64,000 bases of DNA from Paenibacillus luteus (GTDB taxonomy: Bacteria > Bacillota > Bacilli > Paenibacillales > Paenibacillaceae). The stretch's first letter is position 1, and each line of letters opens with the position of its first letter. Made by a program: the position numbers and the translations under genes. Below the pieces are notes generated by a model that saw nothing but the letters and a program-made list of their open reading frames with translations, did not search any database and was not told the DNA's origin. Shown one piece after another: positions 10,049-18,398 of this stretch. The DNA lies in NCBI RefSeq assembly GCF_006542765.1, contig NZ_SKCD01000019.1, positions 58,499 to 122,498 of the forward strand, written 5' to 3'.

Positions 10049-10975
10049 ATGCTCAAAACGATTAGTATTCGGTTGTTCACCTCCCTACTCGTCATTCTCG
10101 GATCGCTTGTGCTTGTATTCGTTATCGTCTATTTGCTGCCTGGAGATCCGGTTCTGTCCATGGTTGATCCGAGCACGGTAACGCCGGAGGTGCTGGCCAG
10201 CCTGCGTGCGCAGCTTGGCGTGGACCGGCCGCTGTATGAGCAGTTCGGCTCTTATGTCAGCAAGGCCTTGCAAGGTGATTTCGGCAAATCGATCGTTAAC
10301 GACGAGCCGGTGCTGCCTAAGATTATCACCCATTTGCCGGCAACGCTTGCCCTGACGGCCGCGAGCTGCTTCATCGCAGCCGTGGTCGGCATTTGGCTTG
10401 GCGTGCTGTCGGCCATCCACCGTGATCGCTGGATCGATATTACGGCAAGAGTGGTTGGCTTGTTCGGCATTTCGATGCCGACCTTCTGGTCGGGCATCCT
10501 GCTCATCCTTATCTTCTCCATTACACTCGACTGGTTTCCCGCCATGGGCTCGGAGGGCTGGAAGACGCTGGTGCTGCCGGCAGTTGGACTGGGTATCGTT
10601 GGTGCGGGCTTCGTCGTTCGGCTAGTGCGCAACAGCATGCTTGAGGTGATCAATGAGCCGTTTATCGTGACGCTGCGGGCGAAGGGCGTAGCGGAGAAGC
10701 TGGTCATGTACCGGCATGCTCTGCGGAACGCGCTAATTCCGGCTCTGACGATGATTGGCGTGCTGAGCGGGGAGCTGCTGGCAGGCACGGTTGTCATCGA
10801 AACGGTATTTTCAAGGCAAGGAATCGGCAGGGTCATCTCTGATGCGCTCATGGCCAAGGATTTGCCGGTTGTGCAGGGCGTCGTTTTTTTCTCGGCGATC
10901 ATGTACGTCATTATTAATTTAATTGTGGACCTCTCTTACCGAATTATCGATCCGAGAGTAAGACGTTCGCAGTAG
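10049..10975 (+). CDS. ABC importer permease, DppB-like
   Basis: A 308-aa inner-membrane permease of the dipeptide/oligopeptide/nickel class. Six hydrophobic helices are visible; the N-terminal pattern RLFTSLLVILGSLVLVF and YLLPGDPV is typical of DppB. The EAA-like loop (RAKGVAEKLVMYRHALRNAL, ~residues 207-226) contacts the ATPase. Start at 10049 is chosen for AGGAGG at 10037-10042; an in-frame TTG at 10019 lacks a ribosome site. It pairs with the following DppC-like permease. Confidence 0.93.
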   Translation: MLKTISIRLFTSLLVILGSLVLVFVIVYLLPGDPVLSMVDPSTVTPEVLASLRAQLGVDRPLYEQFGSYVSKALQGDFGKSIVNDEPVLPKIITHLPATLALTAASCFIAAVVGIWLGVLSAIHRDRWIDITARVVGLFGISMPTFWSGILLILIFSITLDWFPAMGSEGWKTLVLPAVGLGIVGAGFVVRLVRNSMLEVINEPFIVTLRAKGVAEKLVMYRHALRNALIPALTMIGVLSGELLAGTVVIETVFSRQGIGRVISDALMAKDLPVVQGVVFFSAIMYVIINLIVDLSYRIIDPRVRRSQ

Positions 10976-10992
10976 GCAAAGGGGAATGTATC

Positions 10993-11886
10993 GTGAAGGA
11001 GACCGCAGTCGCCAAGACCGCTTGGCCGAGAACAAGGGCTTGGCGCCAATCAGCACCGAGAACGGCCAAACTTAATGTGTCCAACTTGCTCGTTTACGCA
11101 GCAGGCTTTGTCGTTATTTTCATTGTGCTGTGCGCGCTTATGCCAGGGCAAATTGCTCCTTATTCTCCTACGGAAATGGTTATGACGGATATTATGCTGC
11201 CGCCAAGCCTAACTCATTTTTTTGGGACGGATTATTACGGGCGTGACGTGTTCAGCGTAGTTGTGTACGGCAGCCGAGATTCATTGCTGATCGGCCTCGC
11301 TTCGGTCATTATTGGCGGCTTGCTTGGAGCCTCCATCGGGGCGTTGTCCGGTTTTCTGGGCGGGATATTCGATACGATCATTATGGGGTTTATTGAAGTA
11401 TTAATGACGATTCCGGGGATTCTGTTCGCACTAGCAATCGCCGCAGCCATGGGGCCTAGCTTGTTCAACGTCGTGCTGGCGGTCGCTTTGTCAGCCGTTC
11501 CCGGCTATGCGAGGGTATTCCGGGGTCAAATCATTAGTGTTAAGGGTCGGCCGTTTATTACGGCGGCACGGTCGGTCGGCGCGGGCAACCTGCGAATCTT
11601 TTTCCGCCATGTGCTGCCGAATGCCTGGTCTCCGCTGCTCGTAATGGCAACGATAGGTTTGGGGACGTCGATCCTGATCGGATCGGGACTGAGCTTTCTC
11701 GGTCTCGGGGTTATTAAGGAAATTCCGGATTGGGGAACATTGCTCTCGCAAGGAAGAGGTTATCTGACCGTGGCTTGGTGGATGTCCACTTTCCCAGGCC
11801 TAGCGATCACCATGCTTGTGCTGTCGGTGAATCTGATGGGCGACAAGCTTAGAGATCATATTGACCCGAAAAAAAGCAGATTTTAA
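10993..11886 (+). CDS. ABC importer permease, DppC-like
   Basis: A 297-aa partner permease of the same importer. It begins with a ~35-residue basic cytoplasmic tail and has six membrane helices. HFFGTDYYGRDVFSVVVYGS near residue 80 is the DppC-family signature, and the EAA-type loop is around RSVGAGNLRIFFRHVLPNAW (~195-215). GTG start 17 nt after dppB-like, with AAAGGGGA upstream. It works as a heterodimer with the DppB-like protein. Confidence 0.93.
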   Translation: MKETAVAKTAWPRTRAWRQSAPRTAKLNVSNLLVYAAGFVVIFIVLCALMPGQIAPYSPTEMVMTDIMLPPSLTHFFGTDYYGRDVFSVVVYGSRDSLLIGLASVIIGGLLGASIGALSGFLGGIFDTIIMGFIEVLMTIPGILFALAIAAAMGPSLFNVVLAVALSAVPGYARVFRGQIISVKGRPFITAARSVGAGNLRIFFRHVLPNAWSPLLVMATIGLGTSILIGSGLSFLGLGVIKEIPDWGTLLSQGRGYLTVAWWMSTFPGLAITMLVLSVNLMGDKLRDHIDPKKSRF

Positions 11887-11901
11887 GGAGGGGGCATCCA
11901 T

Positions 11902-13932
11902 TTGAAAGCTTTGCTTGAAATTGAGCATCTTACCGTCAAGTTTGCCACTCCGAAAGGCTGGCTGACTGCGATTTCGGATGTATCGCTGACCATGAAGCCG
12001 GGCGAAACCGTCTGCCTTGTCGGCGAGTCGGGGAGCGGGAAGACGATTACCTCCAAATCGGTTATGCGCTTGATCGATTATGAGAACGGCGTCATCGCGG
12101 GCGGAGAAATGAAGCTCAATGGCGTAGATTTGGTGCGTGCCCCGCAAAAAAGCATGCGGACGCTGCGCGGCAAAAAAATGGCCATGGTCTTCCAGGAGCC
12201 CATGTCTGCGTTTGATCCGGTGTTCACAATCGGAAGCCAAATCATTGAGGTGATCGTCGGTCATAAAATGAGCAATCGCGAGAAAGCCTCGGAGCGGGCA
12301 GTCGATCTGTTGCGGCGCGTCGGCATTCCTGAGCCGGAGCTGCGGATGAAGCAGTATCCCGGAGAGCTGTCTGGCGGCATGCTGCAGCGAGCAATGATTG
12401 CGATGGCATTGGCTTGCGGCCCAGAGCTGCTTATTGCCGATGAGCCGACCACTGCGCTTGATATGACTATCCAAGCACAAATTCTGCAGCTGCTGCAGGA
12501 GCTAAAGTCGGAATTTAATATGTCCATCCTTCTCATTACACATGATATGGGCATTGCGGCTGAGATGGCTGACCGGATCATCGTTATGTATGCCGGACAA
12601 GTGGTAGAGCAGGCGACGGCGGTGCAGTTGTTCGAGCAGCCGCATCATCCATATACACAAGGTCTGCTTCGTTCGGTCACGACGCTTGACAGTGACCGAG
12701 GCTCTAAGCTGTTCTCGATCGACGGGAGCATTCCCAATTTGTTCGAGCTGCCGACTGGCTGCCGCTTCCATCCGCGCTGCCCCCACGCCACGGAGAAATG
12801 TGTCAAGGAAAGCCCGCCGCTTTTAAACGTGAATGACCGCTTGGCAGCCTGCTGGTATGCAGAGGATATTGCGGAGGCGGAGTTGTGGCTCAATCCTCGG
12901 ACCGAAGGTCCGGTGCTTTCCGAGAAGTTAATCGTCCGCGAGACTTCTGAAGCCGAGCCGCAGATAGCGGATCATCTCTTTGAAATCGAAGGTTTGAAAA
13001 AGTATTACCCGCTGGGCAAAAGTATCCTGTCGCGCCACTCATCCTCTATTCGAGCGGTGGATGACGTATCTTTTCAAATTCGCAAGGGCGAGACGTTTGG
13101 GCTGGTCGGCGAATCCGGCAGCGGAAAGTCGACGCTCGGACGGGTCATTATGCAGCTGGAGAAAGCCACGGCGGGCAAGGTGAGTTTTGCTGGTCAGCAG
13201 CTCACCGATATGAAACCGTCGCTGCTGCATGAGAAGCGCAAGGAAATGCAGATGATTTTTCAGGACCCGTTCGGTTCGATGAATCCCCGCTGGCGGGTTG
13301 GCGATATTATTGGAGAGCCACTTTCTATCCATACCTCGCTGAGCGCAGCCGAGAAAAAATCGCGAATCGAGGAGCTTCTCCACGTAGTCGGGTTAAATCC
13401 TTCTTGGCACGAGCGTTTCCCGCATGAATTTTCTGGCGGCCAACGGCAGCGGATTGGTATCGCGAGAGCGATTGCGCTTAATCCTTCGTTTGTACTCGCA
13501 GACGAAGCGGTGTCTGCGCTGGATGTATCCGTTCAGGCGCAGATCGTCAATTTAATGCAGGAGCTGCAGCAAAACCTAGGACTGACCTATCTGTTTATTG
13601 CCCACGGACTTCATGTGGTTAGGCATATTTCAAATCGAATCGGCGTCATGTATTTAGGCAAGCTAGTTGAGATTGCTGATAGCGAAGAGCTGTTCACGCA
13701 TCCCTCACATCATTATACGCGAGCGCTAATTGCCTCGATTCCGTGGCCGGATCCATCGCGCAAGCGTGAGCTGACCGCGATCAGCGGCGAAATACCCTCC
13801 CCCGCTAGCCCTCCCTCAGGGTGCCGCTTCCATACCCGCTGCCCTGCAGCGACCGTGCTTTGCAAGAACGAGCAGCCGGAGCTTGTGGAGGTTGAGCGCG
13901 AGCACTGGGTAGCCTGTCATTATCCCGCCTAA
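11902..13932 (+). CDS. Fused double ABC ATPase (DppD-DppF type)
   Basis: A 676-aa protein with both ATPases of an oligopeptide-type importer in one chain. Half 1: Walker A GESGSGKT (41-48), LSGGM signature near 156, Walker B with Asp180, then the family Cys-rich tail [14 protein letters not shown] (~290-303). Half 2: Walker A GESGSGKS (403-410), FSGGQ near 510, Walker B Asp534, ending in a second [14 protein letters not shown] motif. TTG start with AAGGAGGGGG upstream. Fused forms are known; separate DppD and DppF are the commoner layout. The second H-loop reads AHGL where AHDL is usual; the switch His is kept. With the two permeases and binding protein, the importer is complete. Confidence 0.94.
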   Translation: MKALLEIEHLTVKFATPKGWLTAISDVSLTMKPGETVCLVGESGSGKTITSKSVMRLIDYENGVIAGGEMKLNGVDLVRAPQKSMRTLRGKKMAMVFQEPMSAFDPVFTIGSQIIEVIVGHKMSNREKASERAVDLLRRVGIPEPELRMKQYPGELSGGMLQRAMIAMALACGPELLIADEPTTALDMTIQAQILQLLQELKSEFNMSILLITHDMGIAAEMADRIIVMYAGQVVEQATAVQLFEQPHHPYTQGLLRSVTTLDSDRGSKLFSIDGSIPNLFELPTGCRFHPRCPHATEKCVKESPPLLNVNDRLAACWYAEDIAEAELWLNPRTEGPVLSEKLIVRETSEAEPQIADHLFEIEGLKKYYPLGKSILSRHSSSIRAVDDVSFQIRKGETFGLVGESGSGKSTLGRVIMQLEKATAGKVSFAGQQLTDMKPSLLHEKRKEMQMIFQDPFGSMNPRWRVGDIIGEPLSIHTSLSAAEKKSRIEELLHVVGLNPSWHERFPHEFSGGQRQRIGIARAIALNPSFVLADEAVSALDVSVQAQIVNLMQELQQNLGLTYLFIAHGLHVVRHISNRIGVMYLGKLVEIADSEELFTHPSHHYTRALIASIPWPDPSRKRELTAISGEIPSPASPPSGCRFHTRCPAATVLCKNEQPELVEVEREHWVACHYPA

Positions 13933-13977
13933 AAAGCTGAGAGCTCCGCTATGGAGCTGCTTAGCTTTTTTTGTTGT
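13931..13977 (+). terminator. Rho-independent terminator of the importer operon
   Basis: Arms AAAAAGCT...AGCTCC and GGAGCT...AGCTTTTT flank GCTAT, followed by a seven-T run and TTG TTTT. It starts right at the stop codon. Confidence 0.85.
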
Positions 13978-13987
13978 TTTGGGTTTT

Positions 13988-14019
13988 GCTCAGTAAGAAC
14001 ACAGGTGTTCTTACAGAGC
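13988..14019. promoter_or_regulatory. Long near-perfect palindrome upstream of the STM4015 operon
   Basis: GCTC, a, GTAAGAACAC, ag, GTGTTCTTAC, a, GAGC: 14 paired positions per arm with single unpaired A bases. No T-run follows, so it is more like a protein-binding operator than a terminator. It is ~145 bp before the first gene of the STM4015-4011 operon. A possible -35 TTGACG at 14104-14109 lies between them, with no clear -10. Confidence 0.5.
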
Positions 14020-14164
14020 AGAAACGGGGCTAGGTAGTGGCGAGTAGGTGAAACGGGATGTTTGAGCTTGGCATGAGCAGGGTAGATGTGACTATGGGAC
14101 CATTGACGCGTGGAAAAATGACATGTTACCCTAAATTCATATGGAAACAAATGGAGGGATACTC

Positions 14165-15007
14165 TTGATTGAAATTCGCTTATCGATAGGTTATGACGAG
14201 TATGAAGAAGGCGCAAGGATGTCAGACTTGATCGAGAAATTGGCATCTAGCCCGGACGGCGCGAAGCTGTCCATACTGACGATTGGCGATTGGGGTCAGG
14301 CGTATGAAAATTCTCCGGACAGCTTCGTGGAAACTTTGATAAAACATAAGGACTCTTTTCCAAATTTGAAAAAGATCTTTATTGGAGATATGGGTTTTGA
14401 AGAATGCGAGGTTTCGTGGATTAACCAGACGAACCTTGCGCCTCTGCTAGAAGCTTTCCCTGAGCTGCAATCCTTGACGATCAAGGGCAGTCAGGATCTG
14501 AGCTTGCAGCCGCTCGTTCACGGCAAGCTGGAGGAGCTCGTTATCATTTGCGGCGGATTGCCAAAATCAGTGATCGAGGAAATCACAAGCGCAAGGTTGC
14601 CAAAACTCAAGAAGCTGGAACTTTATTTGGGTGTGGATAATTACGGCTTCGACGGCGGCGTCGAAGATATATTGCCGCTGCTTAATGGGGATTTATTTCC
14701 CAACCTGAAATACCTAGGACTAAAGGACAGTGAAATTCAGGACGAAATTGCTATTGCGGCTGCGGATGCGCCTATTTTGGATCAATTGGATACCCTTGAT
14801 TTGTCTTACGGCACGCTGTCGGACGAAGGCGGGCAAGCGCTGCTTGCAAGCGAGCGGATCAAGAAGCTTAAGCATTTGAACCTAAGCTACCATTATATGT
14901 CCGATGAGCTGCTGCTGCGGTGGAAGCAATCCGGTTTGTCGGTTGACGTGACGGACCAGCAGGAAGCGGATGAAGAGGATTGGCGTTATCCGTTCCTGAC
15001 GGAGTAA
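14165..15007 (+). CDS. STM4015 family leucine-rich-repeat protein
   Basis: A 280-aa protein built of leucine-rich repeats: recurring patterns such as PNLKKIFIGDM, PELQSLTIKG, PKLKKLELYLG, PNLKYLGLKDS, DQLDTLDLSYG and KKLKHLNLSYH about every 25-45 residues. No signal peptide or membrane helix, so cytoplasmic. The TTG at 14165 is chosen because GGAGGG (14153-14158) sits 6 nt upstream; an earlier in-frame ATG at 14141 has no ribosome site. Its stop overlaps the next start (TAATG). It matches, by content and position, the Salmonella STM4015 family, first gene of a conserved uncharacterised set. LRR proteins bind other proteins, so it may be a scaffold or the substrate of the enzymes that follow. 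Function unknown. Confidence 0.85.
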   Translation: MIEIRLSIGYDEYEEGARMSDLIEKLASSPDGAKLSILTIGDWGQAYENSPDSFVETLIKHKDSFPNLKKIFIGDMGFEECEVSWINQTNLAPLLEAFPELQSLTIKGSQDLSLQPLVHGKLEELVIICGGLPKSVIEEITSARLPKLKKLELYLGVDNYGFDGGVEDILPLLNGDLFPNLKYLGLKDSEIQDEIAIAAADAPILDQLDTLDLSYGTLSDEGGQALLASERIKKLKHLNLSYHYMSDELLLRWKQSGLSVDVTDQQEADEEDWRYPFLTE

Positions 15008-16233
15008 TGGTTAGAACCGTTGAGAAAGCGAGCGGGGAGCGACCGTTTCTGTTGATCGGAAATCCCGCCAACAAACGTACGATTGGACTGCAAGCTGCAA
15101 GAACCAAGCTGGGGCTCGCTCCTGCCATCGTTCTTCCTTACGAGCAGCTCCTTAAGCGGACTTTGTACATAGAAGAGGTGCTGCTAGAGTACAAAGACTG
15201 CAGCGAGGTGATTGTACGGCTGGACGCGCCCGGTGAGGATCAGACCGTTGAGCGTGAGCTGATTGCTTGGGGAGCGCCGGATCGAAGCGGGGACGACTCG
15301 TTTTGGTCGGCAGGACCTTTGCCGGAGGATATTTCCGTCACGGCTTCAGAAGCGATCCGTCTGCCTCAGGAGCATGGAACCCTCTTGTATCCGGCGCAGT
15401 GGTACCGTGGTTACTGCCGCTTTCTTGCGGTTATACAGCAAGAGGCGGAAGCGGCAGGCGTTCGGGTTGGCTGGGTGAATACCCCGGATAGTATCGCAAG
15501 GATGTTTGACAAAAGAAGATGCTGGCAACTGCTGTCTCAGCATGGCTTATCAATGCCAGCGCTGCCTGCGCCAGTGGGTTCCATTAAAAACTATGACGAG
15601 CTTCAGGCTGCTATCCTTCTAAGCGGAATGAAGCGTTTGTTTATTAAACTCGCCTGCGGCTCTGGAGCCGCAGGCGTTATCGCTTACCAGACAAACCCTC
15701 GTACGGGAGCTGAGATTGCCATTACAACGATTGGCATCGAAGAGATTGCGGGCGGTTACCGATTTTATAACGCGGGTTTGCTTAGGCGCTACCAAGAACG
15801 TTCGGATATCCGGCGCATTGTCGATTGGGTTTGCCGTCAAGGCGCGCATGTTGAGCGCTGGATTGAAAAGGAGAGCTATGACAGCAAGTCATTCGATGTG
15901 CGACAGCTGGTCGTGGGAGGTCAGGCTTGCCACACCGTAGTGCGATTAAGCCATACGCCGATTACGAATTTGCATTTGCGTAATGAACGGCGGACAGATG
16001 CTTCCGAACTGCTCTCGGCAGAGCTGAGGCAAGCGGTGAAACATACCGCAGAAGCTGCGCTTCGTGCTTTTCCGGGGAGCACTATGGCAGGCGTAGATGT
16101 GCTCGTTCAGCGGGGAAACGGCATGACCTATCCGATCGACATCAATCCTTTTGGCGATTTGCTATACGGAGCTGAGTACGAGGGAATGAACACCTATGAG
16201 TGGCAGATGCTTCAGCTTCACGGAAAGGATTAG
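15007..16233 (+). CDS. STM4014 family ATP-grasp-like protein
   Basis: A 408-aa protein with the layout of an ATP-grasp ligase: FDKRRCWQLLSQHGLSMP (~170-190), the lysine- and glycine-containing nucleotide segment LFIKLACGSGAAGVI (~213-228), DVRQLVVGGQ near 300 and the terminal metal/phosphate segment YPIDINPFGDLL (~378-390). ATP-grasp enzymes join a carboxylate to an amine or thiol through an acyl-phosphate, so it may form an amide or peptide-like bond. Start is the ATG inside TAATG, overlapping the LRR gene. The gene order marks it as the STM4014 family member. Substrate unknown; ATP-grasp assignment from motifs is fairly firm. Confidence 0.82.
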   Translation: MVRTVEKASGERPFLLIGNPANKRTIGLQAARTKLGLAPAIVLPYEQLLKRTLYIEEVLLEYKDCSEVIVRLDAPGEDQTVERELIAWGAPDRSGDDSFWSAGPLPEDISVTASEAIRLPQEHGTLLYPAQWYRGYCRFLAVIQQEAEAAGVRVGWVNTPDSIARMFDKRRCWQLLSQHGLSMPALPAPVGSIKNYDELQAAILLSGMKRLFIKLACGSGAAGVIAYQTNPRTGAEIAITTIGIEEIAGGYRFYNAGLLRRYQERSDIRRIVDWVCRQGAHVERWIEKESYDSKSFDVRQLVVGGQACHTVVRLSHTPITNLHLRNERRTDASELLSAELRQAVKHTAEAALRAFPGSTMAGVDVLVQRGNGMTYPIDINPFGDLLYGAEYEGMNTYEWQMLQLHGKD

Positions 16234-16239
16234 ACAACT

Positions 16240-17025
16240 ATGCTTGATATGAACCAAATCGTGGGCAGCCACGATATACTGATGATTACGCTTGATACGC
16301 TTCGCTACGACGCAGCGAAGCTCGAGGAAGAATATTGCCCTAACCTATGCGGAAGCGGAGGCTGGGAGAAGCGGCATACGCCGGGCAGCTTTACCTATGC
16401 TGCCCATCACGCTTTTTTTGGCGGTTTCCTGCCTACGCCTGCGAATACGGACAAAGCCTCCCACGTAAGGCTGTTCCATACGGAAAATACGGGACTCAGA
16501 ACGGATCCCCATACATGGTTATTTGACGCTCCGGATCTCGTATCCGGCTTGCAGGAGGCGGGTTACCGGACGGTCTGCATCGGAGGCGTCATTTTTTTTA
16601 CGAAAAAAAACAAGCTGGCCAAAGTGCTGCCCGGCTATTTTCAAGAGAGCTATTGGCGGATGACCTTTGGAGTGACGAATCCCCGCTCGACCGAGCATCA
16701 GGTCAATCATGCGCTGAAACTTCTGGAGAAGGCTGACCCGAATGAACGGTTATTTTTATTCATGAATATTTCGGCTATGCATGGGCCTAATCACTACTTT
16801 GTGCCTGGCGCAAAGCAGGATTCGGTTGAGACACAGCGGGCTGCGCTTCGGTATGTGGACAGCCAATTAGGTCCTTTGTTTGAAGCGATGCGGAAAAGGG
16901 GTAAGACATTATGCCTAGCATTTTCCGATCATGGGACGGCTTACGGCGAGGATGGCTATGAGGGCCACCGTTTGGCCCATGAAGTCGTCTGGAACGTTCC
17001 GTATCGCGAATTTATTTTGGAATAA
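16240..17025 (+). CDS. STM4013/SEN3800 family sulfatase-like hydrolase
   Basis: A 261-aa member of the alkaline-phosphatase/sulfatase superfamily. Seen: ITLDTLRYD with metal ligand Asp19, PGSFTYAAHH with Thr52 as the likely nucleophile, and SDHGTAYGEDGYEGH with metal ligands Asp230, His231 and His243. The CxPxR formylglycine motif of true sulfatases is absent, so a phospho- or phosphonate-type hydrolase or transferase is more likely than a sulfatase. It is shorter than typical sulfatases (450+ aa) and has no signal peptide, implying a cytoplasmic substrate. The gene begins 6 nt after STM4014, with a GAAAGGA site in the end of that gene. Confidence 0.83.
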   Translation: MLDMNQIVGSHDILMITLDTLRYDAAKLEEEYCPNLCGSGGWEKRHTPGSFTYAAHHAFFGGFLPTPANTDKASHVRLFHTENTGLRTDPHTWLFDAPDLVSGLQEAGYRTVCIGGVIFFTKKNKLAKVLPGYFQESYWRMTFGVTNPRSTEHQVNHALKLLEKADPNERLFLFMNISAMHGPNHYFVPGAKQDSVETQRAALRYVDSQLGPLFEAMRKRGKTLCLAFSDHGTAYGEDGYEGHRLAHEVVWNVPYREFILE

Positions 17026-17039
17026 GGAGGGGAAGCAGC

Positions 17040-18398
17040 TTGTTACATCCAACTTCGCCATACACATCTGCCGAGCTGCAGGAACGGGAGCAGCGCTGGA
17101 TGCGCGCGCCATATCGTTCGTATTTATATTCCTACCCGCATAAGACGGCTTATCGCGATTTGCAGCCCCCTGTATCTCTCCGGGAGCTTTGGGAACAGGA
17201 CCAAACAGACTATCATTTTTTGTATATCCATATTCCTTTTTGCGGAGCCCGCTGCGGGTTCTGTAATTTGTTTACGCTGCCGGACAGGCGAGTAGACGTT
17301 CATGAGCAATATGTCGATGCGCTGCAGAGGCAGGCGGAGCAGTGGGCGCCATGGTTCCGTAACCGTACGTTCTCCCGGTTCGCGATTGGCGGAGGAACGC
17401 CAACGCTGCTGGAAGCAAAACAACTAAATCGCCTATTTGATATTGCTGAGCATACGATGGGCCTTGATCCGATGAAAGCATCCATTTCGGTTGAAACGTC
17501 ACCGGAGACGGTGACGACAGATCGCATGGGTGTACTGAAGGAACGCCTCGTAGACCGCGTGAGCATGGGGATCCAAAGCTTCGTGGAAGAAGAAGCAGCG
17601 GCGATTTACCGTCCACAGAAACCGCGGCTTGCAGAAGAAGCACTGGACACTTTGATGTCCTATTCGTTTCCGCTTGTGAATTTGGATCTTATTTATGGCT
17701 TGCCGGGTCAAACGGCAGAGACTTGGTTATATTCATTGGAGAAGGCAATCAGCTATGGACCGGGAGAAATTTTTATTTATCCGCTGTACACGCGTGAGAA
17801 TACGATTCTAAAGCCGGAGCAGATTCGAAATTCGGGATCGGATATCCGCCTGGAGCTTTATCATATTGCCCGCCAGCTTCTGGAGGAAGCGGGATATAAG
17901 CAATTTTCAATGCGTCGCTTTGCCAAGGAAACGTCATTTGCTCACAAGAGCATACTGCCCTTCAGCTGTCAGGAAGAAGGAATGGCCGGACTTGGCTGCG
18001 GCGCCCGCTCTTATACGCGCGAGGTGCACTATGCTTCAAAATATGGAGTAAGTGCGGCGGCAACGCGCAGTATTATTGAAGAGTATGTAGCCGCTGACCG
18101 GCATGATTCGGCCAATTATGGCTTCCTCTTAAATGCGGCCGAGCAAAAGCGCAGATTCATATTGAAGGCGCTGCTGCACCAAGAGGGACTCGAACTGTCG
18201 ACCTACGGCGACCGTTTCGGCAGCGATGCTATGGACGAGCACCCCGATTTGGAAGAGCTGCTCAGCATCGATTTAGCCGTTCTTGAGTCTGGCATTTTGA
18301 GATTGACGACGAAAGGGATGGCGTATTCGGATGCAATCGGGGACGAGTTTATTTCTGGCGATGTGAGAGAGCTGATGAACAGCTATGTTGTTCGATGA
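17040..18398 (+). CDS. STM4012 family radical SAM protein
   Basis: A 452-aa radical SAM enzyme of the HemN-like subgroup. The [4Fe-4S] motif is Cys68-Cys72-Cys75 (FCGARCGFC) after a ~60-residue N-terminal part. IGGGTPTLLE (~118) and NLDLIYGLPGQT (~220) are the HemN-class SAM-binding and core segments; a HemN C-terminal-like region follows, but this is not the normal heme-pathway HemN. The N-terminal motif HPTSPYTSAELQ is unlike HemN. TTG start after AAGGAGGGG. Its stop overlaps the next gene by 4 nt (ATGA). Known family without assigned reaction; a HemN relative can also act as a methyltransferase or cyclase. Confidence 0.88.
   Translation: MLHPTSPYTSAELQEREQRWMRAPYRSYLYSYPHKTAYRDLQPPVSLRELWEQDQTDYHFLYIHIPFCGARCGFCNLFTLPDRRVDVHEQYVDALQRQAEQWAPWFRNRTFSRFAIGGGTPTLLEAKQLNRLFDIAEHTMGLDPMKASISVETSPETVTTDRMGVLKERLVDRVSMGIQSFVEEEAAAIYRPQKPRLAEEALDTLMSYSFPLVNLDLIYGLPGQTAETWLYSLEKAISYGPGEIFIYPLYTRENTILKPEQIRNSGSDIRLELYHIARQLLEEAGYKQFSMRRFAKETSFAHKSILPFSCQEEGMAGLGCGARSYTREVHYASKYGVSAAATRSIIEEYVAADRHDSANYGFLLNAAEQKRRFILKALLHQEGLELSTYGDRFGSDAMDEHPDLEELLSIDLAVLESGILRLTTKGMAYSDAIGDEFISGDVRELMNSYVVR

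Noticed and set aside
13997..14010. LexA/SOS box in the palindrome before STM4015
   Set aside because: GAAC and GTTC are separated by six bases instead of the four of the Bacillus LexA box.
13929..14246. 105-residue minus-strand frame upstream of STM4015
   Set aside because: Covers the importer terminator and the palindrome; no ribosome site or conserved motif.
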